Assembly (NCBI GenBank): GCA_038380435.1
Contig: JAWZYU010000025.1
Coordinates: 50,600,691 to 50,664,690, forward strand
Length of the DNA stretch: 64,000 nt
Reading direction: 5' to 3'
DNA from: Ryuthela nishihirai
Taxonomy: Eukaryota; Arthropoda; Arachnida; Araneae; Heptathelidae
Within the stretch, counting starts at the first letter, position 1. Each line of letters begins with the position of its first letter. A model generated the notes under the pieces. That model saw nothing but the letters and a program-made list of their open reading frames with translations, made no database searches and was not told the DNA's origin. A program made the translations under genes and the position numbers. Positions 54,898-63,937 of the stretch are shown here, one piece after another.

Positions 54898-55095
54898 AGT
54901 CCCGTGGCCGAGTGGTTAGCATGCTTGGTTAGTGATCAAAGGGACTTAGGTTCGAGCCTCATGTATAGTGAATGTTTACATTGTTTTTCTGTTGAGATCC
55001 CACTTTCCTCAAAAACCTCCTACTATGATGTATAAACTGATTGGCTCCTGTTGGATCTCTGCGGCAAGCAGCTATTTGAGGAGTTTTCTTATTCG
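54898..55095 (+). mobile_element. SINE-B, diverged
   Basis: Head CCCGTGGCCGAGTGGTTAGC, B-box GGTTCGAGCC. The 3' end has drifted (GCAGCTATTTGAGGAGTTTT). More substitutions than other SINE-B copies. Confidence 0.88.
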
Positions 55096-55485
55096 GGCTA
55101 AAAAACAACTTTTGTGCAAATTTCGCGGTATCATTTTTACCTATTTACCATATTTTAATCAAAGGCACGTGTTTTAAAATCAAACTTTTGCTTCGTGTAA
55201 ATTATAAGTCAAAGCACCGCATACTCTACCATGTTTCATCAGATTGCATCACCCCCGTTTTTGACTTTAATTTATTTACCCATTTTCATTACACTCGTTT
55301 TTGCTTTTATATAATTTACTGATAATGCCAATCTCATTCCGTTATATTTTCTTCGCTTCAACAAATTCTTTACACCAGTGAATTTTCTTGCATTATAGTC
55401 CTTTTCCCTGTATTCTTAATTCCTGTATTCGTAGCCTGTATTCTTAATTGCGCATTCGCATCTTTGATGCTGCAAAGCGTTAAAG
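55096..55485. other. Unassigned AT-rich DNA
   Basis: No feature recognised. Confidence 0.4.
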
Positions 55486-55497
55486 AAATCGCAACGA

Positions 55498-55886
55498 TTG
55501 GGTTGGGTTGTTTTACCTCTGAGCGGCACTTTTTTGCACACCATGGGCTAAATGGCCAGGTTACATGGACCCCGAAAGCTCAGAGAAAGTTGGAGGAGGG
55601 GACCCACTGGAGCAGCTGTTGGGAGACAGATGGTAGCCTCCCGTCAAGGCCATCCAGCGTGTTCTTTAACGTGCACAGGGTATGGCTCTCCCGCACACGG
55701 GGCCACGGCTTAACGTCCATCCGACGGACGGCGGCCTTTCAAACCCCATCGGTGTCCCCTACTGACCGTGGGCAGGGCGGGAAATTTTGCGGAGATAAAT
55801 CTCAACGCTGACCCAGCTGGGACTCGAACCTGGGAACTACAGATTACGAGCCTGGCGCGCTACCGACTGAGCCACCCCCGCCCCAA
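55498..55886 (-). mobile_element. SINE-A, full length with 12-bp target-site duplication
   Basis: From TTGGGTTGGGTTGTTTTACC to GAGCCACCCCCGCCCC. Direct repeats AAATCGCAACGA at 55486-55497 and 55887-55898. Intact A- and B-boxes. Confidence 0.95.
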
Positions 55887-55898
55887 AAATCGCAACGA

Positions 55899-56520
55899 CT
55901 GATGCTGAAAGGTTGTTACTGTTACTTCTACAAGTAGTAAAGGTTTCTGTTCCAAGGTTTTCAAGAAGATACAACAGTTCCTGATCCAAAGTGATGAAGA
56001 AGGTTAAACGGTTTTCTGCTTCTTGAACTGTGTCGTTCCACGTTGAGCGAAATCAAGATTTATGCAGCTGAGGAGGCGCTCAGACTATTTTAAAATTGTT
56101 CCGGTCATGAATATATTGCGAAAGCTGTTTTAAGATTTTTTTTTTCCTTCTGAAACAACTTCAGTAATTAATATTCGTGTGGCGAATCACTTGAACACTT
56201 GATGTGAATGTGGTGAATAACCTTGTTGATTAATGTAGCGAGATTGTCTAATTAATTCACATTAATGTGAACGACCATTTATTTTAAACTTGTTCATCAA
56301 TATATTAAAAGCACCCACGTTTAACAAGGAAAAAATAAATCAGTTTGGTTAAAATATATTATTAGAACACGGACCAGTCGCACAATTTGATTTCTTTATG
56401 TAAATACCATAACTGTGAGAAACTGTAAAGTACTTCAACGGTATAATACTTAGAACTGTTATTTTTACTTTGCCAACCAAGTTGATGGCAACAGTGGTGA
56501 GAAGGATAGCTGAAAGGAAT
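55899..56520. other. Unassigned DNA
   Basis: No gene recognised. CACATTAATGTGAACGA-type short palindromic words occur near 56262. Confidence 0.35.
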
Positions 56521-57190
56521 ATATATGTTACCGTTAAAGTGCAGAAATCAGTTATTCTACAGATTATCTAGGTATTGTGCAGATTAACTAGGGTGATCCG
56601 TTAACGTGCGGAAAATTGTTTCATTTCTCAAATTACCTAGGTAATCTGCAAATTACCTGGATAATCTGCACATTACCTACTAGGCCCTCGTTAAAGTGAA
56701 AATAAGATCTTTGCTGGAACAACAGGAACGTTTCTGTACGCTTAAATTAACATAATGTTATTTATCTAGTGTCCGAGAGTAGAGTTGAAACCAGGGTCAT
56801 CCCTCTGTCAACAGGAATCAGTCGTCCGAATTATAAAAAACGCCCCCAAAATGAGCAGGCCAAGTGAGAACGAATCATTTTAGTGATTCGTTATCAAGAA
56901 TGAATCACTTTACCGATTCGTTCTCACTTGGCCTCCGCTCATCCGGGGCGTTTTTTATAATGCGGACGAGTGAATCACGTGACACGAAGATTCATATTCA
57001 AGAGATTCACCACTATGAGAGAAACAAGCTTTTGAACTTTAACGATACGGAAGCCGTTAATGTGCACATTACCTAGGTAAAATGCGGAAAACTCTTGATT
57101 CCGCACGTTAACGGAGCAAATCAGTTAATCTGCAGATTAGCTAGGTAATGTGCACATTAACAGCTTTCGAGCTTTAGCGGTAACATATAT
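56521..57190. mobile_element. Foldback element with complex inverted repeats, about 670 bp
   Basis: Left end ATATATGTTACCGTTAAAG; right end CTTTAGCGGTAACATATAT, its near-complement. Inward, both arms carry CCGTTAACGTGCGGAA (or the complement TTCCGCACGTTAACGG) and several AATTACCTAGGTAATCTGC-like words. The arms mix direct and inverted copies of CACATTACCTAGGTAA. The centre holds a separate palindrome (56822-56969). No coding frame. Class unknown to me; foldback-type DNA transposon is the nearest description. Confidence 0.65.
56822..56969. mobile_element. Palindromic MITE-like unit, about 148 bp
   Basis: TCGTCCGAATTATAAAAAAC on the left matches the complement of GTTTTTTATAATGCGGACGA on the right. 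The arms continue through GCAGGCCAAGTGAGAACGAA and TTCGTTCTCACTTGGCCTCC to a short loop near 56892-56900. It sits inside the larger foldback element. Confidence 0.75.
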
Positions 57191-57284
57191 ACCAAAGAAA
57201 ATCTTGCAATATTATGTCAATAGGAATCAGCGAAGTACCCAGGTGGGGGGACCAGAGGTTCTGGATTCCCCCCCCCCCCCTTAA

Positions 57285-57475
57285 ATCCATCGTCTTAAAT
57301 CTCCAACTTGTCTACTTCTTTTGAAATCCAAAACATGTGTTTTTGTATAATTTGATTTCAGTACCATGGTAGATGTCCAACACTAATAATGAATTTAAAA
57401 AACAACTATAAAAATTTCATTCCGTATAGAATATCATTTTAACCTTTTCTGTCCTGTGAAATATCTATCTCCTAA
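57285..57475 (+). repeat. Dispersed repeat R1, copy 3
   Basis: TTTTTGTATAATTTGATTTC, GTATAGAATATCATTTTAAC and CTTTTCTGTCCTGTGAAATA match 17150-17360; the inverted copy is at 35048-35240. Confidence 0.6.
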
Positions 57476-57479
57476 TACT

Positions 57480-57593
57480 TCTCCAGTGGGTATGCTCCCC
57501 AAAACCTTCTCTGAGCCTTTGGAGCCCTTGGGAACTCTCCATTTACCCTATTTTGTGTAAAAAAAGCGCCGCTCAGATGTAAATAGCCGAACA
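57480..57593 (+). mobile_element. SINE-A 3' fragment
   Basis: TTCTCCAGTGGGTATGCTCC, AACCTTCTCTGAGCCTTTGG and GCGCCGCTCAGATGTAAATA define the last third of SINE-A in plus orientation. Confidence 0.75.
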
Positions 57594-57613
57594 TGGTGGA
57601 ATATTCTAGTAAT

Positions 57614-58520
57614 TGGGTTGCTTTACCTCTGAGCAATATTTTTTGCATACAATGGGCTAAATGGCCAGGTCACAAGGACCCCGAGAAGGTTGGGGGAAGG
57701 GGACCCACTGGACAGCTGTTAGGAGACAAATGATAGACTCCCGTCAAGGCCATCCAGCGTGTTCTTTAACGTGCACAGGGTATGGCTCTCGCGCACATTG
57801 TGTCACGCTTAACGTTCCATCCGATGGATGGTGGTGGCCTTTCCAAACCCATCGGTGTCCCCTACTGACCGAGGGAAGGGCCGGGAGTTTTTGCGGAGAT
57901 ATCTCAACCCTGGCCCAGCTGTGACTCGAACCTCCCCCCCCCCCCCCCCGATAGGGGACCACTTTGTCGTGGTGGGGGGGCTTCGGGCCCAGCAACCGGT
58001 CGAAGACTTTGCTGACCGGATTGGATTCCCGGTTGGACAGAGCCAAGGCCAACCGAGGTCGAAGACATCGCTGACCGGTTTAGTGACCCGGTTGGACGGT
58101 GTCAAGACCTCAACATCAGGTGCTCCGTGGAGCAGTTCAAGGGAACGGCTGAACGGATTTGGTCCCCTAGTAGTCACAAGCCCTTTTCAAAGTCTGGGCC
58201 TTACTAAGAGTCTCCACCCCGGGTGTCGAGCGAACTTAGATCTACATATCCTTGTTCATGGCTAACCGGAGAACAGATTAAATTTCAGGTTTCTACCGGT
58301 GGTTAGCTTTCCTTCTATAGGACTGCTGCCATGTGAGGTTGGAGATGAGATGCATCTATATGGTGTATTCTTGCCCCCGACTCTAGATAGTCACGGCTTT
58401 CCGTTAACTTGGTAGTGTCGTGAGACGGAACCGGGGATTGCCGTGGTTGCTGAAAATCTGGCAACAAATAGTACACTTGTGACTCGAACCTAAGAACTTC
58501 AGATTAATGCATTGAATAGA
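57614..58520 (-). mobile_element. SINE-A interrupted by a 544-bp insertion
   Basis: The outer SINE-A pieces are 57614-57933 (TTGGGTTGCTTTACCTCTG to TGTGACTCGAACCT) and 58478 to about 58520 (TGTGACTCGAACCTAAGAAC, TTCAGATTA). The shared 14-bp TGTGACTCGAACCT is the target-site duplication of the insertion and includes the complement of the SINE B-box. Confidence 0.85.
57934..58477 (+). mobile_element. Unrecognised 544-bp retroelement-like insertion with 14-bp TSD
   Basis: Begins with about 16 Cs, then GATAGGGGACCACTTTGTCG and TGGTGGGGGGGCTTCGGG. Two 59-bp tandem units start at 57998 and 58057 (GGTCGAAGACTTTGCTGACC; GGTCGAAGACATCGCTGACC). It ends GGCAACAAATAGTACACT without an A-tail. The 14-bp duplication and GC-rich 5' part with tandem units resemble a LINE 5' untranslated region. 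It may be an internally deleted LINE or a new SINE-like element. Open frames through it (up to 145 codons with the SINE) have no recognisable domain. Confidence 0.7.
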
Positions 58521-58860
58521 AAAATGTGACAATATAAAAATCACAATCAAATCTTTATTTAAATCTCGATTTTCAGCAATAGTTTTTCGGTATTGAAAGA
58601 GTGTTATGGGAGCTAAAATATTCCACAACAATAATGCGTCATAAGACTTTGCTTCAAAAATTAATTCAGATGCAAAAAAGTATTATTTCGAAACATTTAA
58701 CAAAATGAATAGGCATTTTACAAGTGTGCATAATAACTATTTAATATTAGATAAATTATCAACGATTTTTATAAAAAGAAGATAAAGTATTGTTAAATAT
58801 TCAGCTTCCATAATTCTAAACACTGAACGAATCGATCAATAATAAATTCACCGATTACAG
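58521..58860. other. Unassigned AT-rich DNA
   Basis: No feature recognised. Confidence 0.4.
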
Positions 58861-58945
58861 AGCTGGTGATACCTTAGCGGTCATAGCACCTGGCAAATAA
58901 CTGGGAGGCCTGAGTTCGAATCGCACGCATCGCCGAAAATCTTTT
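58861..58945 (+). mobile_element. tRNA-like fragment, isoleucine-like loop
   Basis: GGTGATACCTTAGCGGTCAT (A-box region), an anticodon-like arm CCTGG-CAAATAA-CTGGG with AAT at the anticodon, and GAGTTCGAATCGCACG (B-box region). The acceptor stem does not pair, so a tRNA-derived retroposon or pseudogene is likelier than a gene. Confidence 0.45.
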
Positions 58946-59254
58946 TTACAAAATTATTACTGAACGAATATTGTTGAAAATCGATATTTGAATAGATTTG
59001 ATTATCATCTTTATTATCAATCACATTTTTCTATGAAATACATATTTTAGAAGTTATAGTGTTTCGAAGCTTGATTCCCATTGACATACCATAGAAATTC
59101 TCTAATATTTCCATAGGGCCGTGTAATAGAGCTGTATAAAAATTAGTTTATTAATTAATGACTGATTAAAACATTGCTGATGCTATTACTTGACTAAATA
59201 GCCCAGTAAATGTCACTTGACTGCATTGCTTACATCTGAGGATGCTTATGCAAT
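58946..59254. other. Unassigned DNA, partly similar to 27215-27338
   Basis: ATATTTTAGAAGTTATAGTG and TTCCCATTGACATACCATAG recall the sequence before the SINE at 27368. Otherwise nothing. Confidence 0.4.
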
Positions 59255-59451
59255 AAAAAAAATAAATAAATACCCCCTCAAGTAGCTGCTTGCCACAGAG
59301 GTCTGACAGGAGTCTGTCAGTTTATATGCCACAGTAGAAGATCTGAGAGGATGACAGGACCTCAGCAGAAAACAACACGAACATCCATGCCTTACCCGGG
59401 GCTCGAACCCAGGTCCCGTTGATCAGTAGCCAAGCGCGCTAACCACTCGGC
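59255..59451 (-). mobile_element. SINE-B, full length, minus strand
   Basis: Plus-strand AATAAATAAATACCCCCTCA, AGTAGCTGCTTGCCACAGAG and CAGTTTATATGCCACAGTAG, B-box complement GGGGCTCGAACCC, and CGCGCTAACCACTCGGCC at the 5' end. The only clearly minus-strand SINE-B here. Confidence 0.93.
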
Positions 59452-59765
59452 CGCAAAAGCTTGATTAATATTCTTGTCACTTGCTAAAATTCAGAGGATC
59501 ATTTTCTATTAGATTATATTAACAACTTTTTATTTTTCGATTTAAACGATTTCTAAAATGCAGAATCTATCACCATATCTCATCATTAACTTATAAACGT
59601 AAAAGACTATGGAAAAATATTTTGCTTCCTTGATTCTCCGGTCAAAAATTAATGTTAATAATAGTTAGCAAGCTCTATCAAATTTTTGAATAACTTTCTT
59701 ATATTAATATGAATTTTCCCTAAATCTTGAAAACAAAATGAAATAAACGAAACATGCACATTGTC
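59452..59765. other. Unassigned AT-rich DNA
   Basis: No feature recognised. Confidence 0.35.
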
Positions 59766-59801
59766 ATTTCATTTATGCCTCTTAGCGGCACCATTTTTTT
59801 A

Positions 59802-62021
59802 CATCATCATCATCCTCAAGCAGCCATGGGCTACGGAGGTCCAACCACACCGTGCAATTTAGTTCTCCAAGCATATCTGTCCTGAGCTACACCTGCTGAA
59901 TCTGGCCACTGCACACCAATTCTAACTAGGTCCTGTTTGACATTGTCTGCCCTCCGCATCTTAGGTCTCCCCCTCTTTCTGAGGCCTTTAGGCACAATGT
60001 TCATAACCCTATTCACCAATCTATAATTATCCATACGGGCAACATGGCCAAACCAACGGAGTCTCTCTCTGCACAATATGCTACTTAAAGGAGGTTGCCG
60101 ACTCCTTTGCCTGCATCTGGAATCAAAAGCATCTAGTTTCCTGTTATCTTGTTTACAAAGTGTCTAAATTTCACTACCATAACTAACCCTAGAAAGAACC
60201 AAACTATTATACAGTCTAATTTTAGTCTTGAGGTGTATACGCCTATTTCTCCACACTCTCCATAGATTCCTAAAAGTCCCAGAGGCAACCTCTATTCTCC
60301 TGTTAATCTCATGCCTTACATCACCAGTGTCTGTTACACAACTCCCAAGATAATTAAACTGAGACTCAAGGGTGCAACCATTCATAGCGACTGAAGCACC
60401 AACTGCCTGACCAATTTTCATCACTTTAGTTTTATCCCTGTTTATCACAAAACCAACTCTATTACCAGTCTCATCAACAGCCCTAATGAAAGAATTCATT
60501 TCATCAACATCATTAGCTAACAAAGCCAAAACTTCAGCATTATCTAAATCCGAAATTTTGAAATCTCTAGACCGTTTAAGGCCAAAATCTTCCCCTTGCA
60601 GTGAATTTCGCATAACATAATCAATAACCAAACTAAAGAGAAAAGGAGACAAAATACACCCTTGTCGAACACCAGAAATAAAGCTAAACCAATTGCTACA
60701 ACCTTACACACTCTCACACACGACTCAGTGTTATTTTAGAGAGCATTCATTGTGTTAACTAACTTGTCTGGTATGCCATACGATCACACAATCAACCACA
60801 AATTATGACGATCAACAGAGTCGAAAGCCTTTTTGAAATCAACAAAGCTAGCAACCAAAGGTTTCTGAAATTCTAAACATTTCTCAAGAATCTGCCTAAG
60901 TGAAAATATCTGATACACACATCCCCTACCACTTCTGAATCCACATTGCTCATCACGCAATTGACTGTCAACCAGATTCTTAATTCTATTAAGCACAATC
61001 ATGGAAAGAACTTTACCTGAAACAGAAAGTAGGCTGATACCCCTATAGTTATCACAAGAACTGCAATCACCTTTTTTAAAAATAGAGATGATAATAGCTC
61101 TGGTAAAATCCTTAGGAATCATGCTTTTATCATAAAAGATATTCAGAATTTCAGTCATCCAAGTGGTAACTGAAATATTCCCAGCTCTAAGCATTTCTAT
61201 AGTAATTTCATCTACCCCTGGGGATTTATGAGGTTTAAGTTTAGAAATAGCCAAAATAACTTCAGATTGTGTTATAGGGCCAACATTAAAGCCACCAATG
61301 CATCTATCATCATTGCAAACAATGGGAGTAGAACTAATCACATTGTTCAGAACATCACTGAAATGCTCAGCCCACCTAGCCATGACAGAATCCTCACCTT
61401 CTATAACCTTACCTTGTTTATCCTTCAATCCCTGTATACCTGTCCGTTTTCTACCACATAAAACATTAACTATCTGGTACAGCTCTCTGCTGTTGTGCTG
61501 TCTAACTGCTTCCTCGGCTTTGTCAGCCAAACCATCAAGCCAAAGATTCTTATCAGTAGCTAACTGATCCTTTACACGTTTTTAAGCTCTCTGTAATCCT
61601 TTCTATTAGGACTAGTAGGGTACTAATTAAGGACATTCCTGCAGTTCCTTCTTTCTGAAAGGAGCTCAAGTGCCTTATCACTAAAATAATTCTGCCTCCT
61701 CAGCTCCTTTTTTCCTAAAAGAGTCCAAAAAAGCCTGTTTAAAATGGCCCCATTCTTCCTCAACTTCAGTATAAGCAAACCATGACTGTCATAATGACTA
61801 AGTAACCTATCATATTAAGCTTTAGCTATAACTGGATCTTTCAGAGCTTCAGAAGTAAAGGTAAATTTTTTAAACTTAGTGCAACACTTCTTAAGTTTAA
61901 GTTGCAAGACACTTTTAACAAGGTAATGGTCAGATCCAATTTCAGCTCCCCTATATGCCCTGGTATTCCTAACAGAACTAGCCCATTTGCTGTTAATTAA
62001 TATATAATTCATCATATTCTA
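59802..62021 (-). mobile_element. LINE copy 2, 5'-truncated and decayed
   Basis: Same family as 50391-53095 but truncated about 350 bp further in (5' end near 62021, just before the conserved IDYILINSKW segment). It has a short (GAT)4 tail at 59802-59813. Relative to copy 1 it lacks about 54 bp near 60116, between GGAGTCGGCAACC-side sequence and the GATTCCAGATGC word, and has several frame-breaking changes. Confidence 0.92.
59831..62015 (-). pseudogene. LINE endonuclease-reverse transcriptase, broken into several frames
   Basis: Open pieces lie at 61815-62015, 60784-61530, 60164-60652 and 59831-60076. The first keeps the endonuclease C-terminus with an intact GAEIGSDHYLV, which copy 1 has lost. 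The second has CGFRSGRGCVYQI and ASFVDFKKAFDSVDRHNLW (motif A). The third has SPFLFSLVIDYVM in the correct frame, but its motif C reads LDNAEVLALLAND, where copy 1 has LDYADDLALLAND, so the catalytic aspartates are lost. The fourth holds RWFGHVARM and RGRPKMRRADN. The product would be dead. Confidence 0.9.
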
Positions 62022-62338
62022 TACAACGGATAAATGGCTAGGTTACAAGGATCCCAATGCTGAAGAAATGGGATCCACCGAACGGTTGTTAGGAGACAGA
62101 TGTAAACATCCCGTCAACGTACACAGGAATGGCCTCTTGGACACGGAGCCACGGCTTAATGTCCCAATCGACAGACAGCGGACTTATAAGTACATCGATG
62201 TCCCTACTGACCTAAGAGAGGACAGGGAGTTTTACGGAGATAAATCTCAGCGCTGGCACAAGAGGGACTAGAACCTGGGAACTGCAGACTACGAGCTTGG
62301 GAAGCTATAGTCTCAGCAATCTACACCCCCCCCCCCCC

Positions 62339-63039
62339 AACTCCCGCGCCTCCAACCTTTCCCGAAAAGAAAAGAAACTTATTTAATGCTGCGAGCGAAT
62401 CGCAGGTTAAATCTGCTAGCTTTATTATGAATCAAATATGTCATGAATAATGACAACTTTTATCTCTACTCAATTGATAAGGAAGCGTACCTCAACGCTT
62501 TACTCGTCAGCATAATCTTTAAAACATCGTAAGCCAACAATACCAAATCATTAGCCTTGTCCGTTCGATACCCTCATATTAATCACTTAACTTCTCAATT
62601 TATCCGCTCCAAAGTTTATCTCAATTGCATAATCAATCATTAAACTGAACAGATAAGCTGTCAGAATGCCGACTTCTCTAATTCCCCTCATACTTCTGAA
62701 CCAATCAGAGTAGCACGTAACGAATTTGTTATTGTTAGGGGAACGGATAATTATTTACCTAATGTTTAATAATTATCAACTGATTATTTTTTTCGATCAG
62801 ATTTTGTCAACGGAACAAAAGATAATTCGATATTTTGGAATTCGTCTGTGACGTGTATATTTTAGTTAAACATAAATTTTTATTGCCCAAACCATAAAAC
62901 AGATTAATGCCTTTCTAACGACAAGGAATTCTACTTTCGCAAAATAAATTCCACCATATTTTGAAAGGAATGATGTTCTTTCCAATGGTTTAAGAAAATT
63001 AAATATAATTTGGGAAAATGCTTAGAAACAATAATGCTT
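62339..63039. other. Unassigned AT-rich DNA
   Basis: No feature recognised. Confidence 0.4.
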
Positions 63040-63410
63040 TCTTGGGTTTCCTCTACGGAGCGCTTTCATTTTTAGCACACAATAGGCTAAATAGCCAGGT
63101 CACAAGGACCCCAAGGATCAGAGAAGGCTAGGGGAAGGGGATCCACTAGACAGCTGCTTAAAAACAGATGATAGCCTCCAGTCAAAGCCATCCAGCGTCT
63201 CCCTTAGCGTGCACTGAATACAACTCTGCTACACACGGAGCACAGATTAACGTCCCATACTATGAATGGCAGCCTTTCCAAGCCCATCGGTATTCCCTTG
63301 CTCACTAATGACACAGTGGGAGTTGAGAGCAAATAAAACTCAATCCCGGTACAGATGGGACTCGGCAGATTACGAGCCTGGCACACTGTCGACTGAGTCA
63401 ACACCTCCTA
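63040..63410 (-). mobile_element. SINE-A, strongly diverged, minus strand
   Basis: From TTCCTCTACGGAGCGC through AGCACACAATAGGCTAAATA, ATCCAGCGTCTCCCTTAGCG and CAAGCCCATCGGTATTCCC to ACGAGCCTGGCACACTGTCG. The B-box complement is largely deleted (GATGGGACTCGGCAG). Confidence 0.82.
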
Positions 63411-63556
63411 TAACAGAAGGCCAATGTACAAAATTTTTGCCGTCACTAAGTAGTCTACTATATAGACAATTTTTATAATTTTGATTCTAATATCATTACA
63501 GGTGGACTTTTGTGCTAATCTATATGCTAATATTTAGCTACAAATATATTTTGCCT

Positions 63557-63765
63557 TCCCATGGCCGAGTGGTTAGCGCGCTTGGTTACTGATCTAAGGG
63601 ACCTGGGTTCGAGTCCCGGGTAAGGCATGGATGTTCGTGTTGTTTTTCTGCTGAGGTCCTGCCATCCTCTCAGACCTTCTACTCTGGCATATAAACTGAC
63701 AGCCTCCTGTCAGACCTCTGTGGCAAGCAGCTTCTTGAGGGGGTATTTGTTTTTTTTATTTTATT
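63557..63765 (+). mobile_element. SINE-B, full length
   Basis: Head CATGGCCGAGTGGTTAGCGC, anticodon region CTTGGTTACTGATCTAAGG, B-box GGTTCGAGTCCC, 3' end GCAGCTTCTTGAGGGGG, and a T-rich tail with TTATTTTATTTAGG. Confidence 0.93.
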
Positions 63766-63937
63766 TAGGAAGAAAATTATTCGATGAAAATTATTCGAGG
63801 ATTTATTACCAAATATAATAAATACTAATTAATTTTCTCCTTAATAAAATATATTTATAGATAAATGTTTGTATAAAGATTAGCATAGAACCCACCAGTA
63901 ATAATATTAAAATAAAAAATATAAGAAGTGTCTATAT

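Larger units (their letters stand above)
59766..62330 (-). mobile_element. Diverged SINE-A split by LINE copy 2
   Basis: The SINE 3' end is at 59766-59801 (TTTATGCCTCTTAGCGGCAC, CATTTTTTTACA). The rest is at about 62022-62330 (TACAACGGATAAATGGCTAG, GTTGTTAGGAGACAGATG, TTACGGAGATAAATCTCAG, GACTACGAGCTTGGGAAGC). A short TACA is shared at both LINE junctions and may be the duplicated target. A poly-C run (62325-62338) follows the SINE head. Confidence 0.75.

Noticed and set aside
57828..58265. 145-codon open frame
   Set aside because: It spans the junction of SINE-A and the 544-bp insertion, so it is chimeric repeat sequence.
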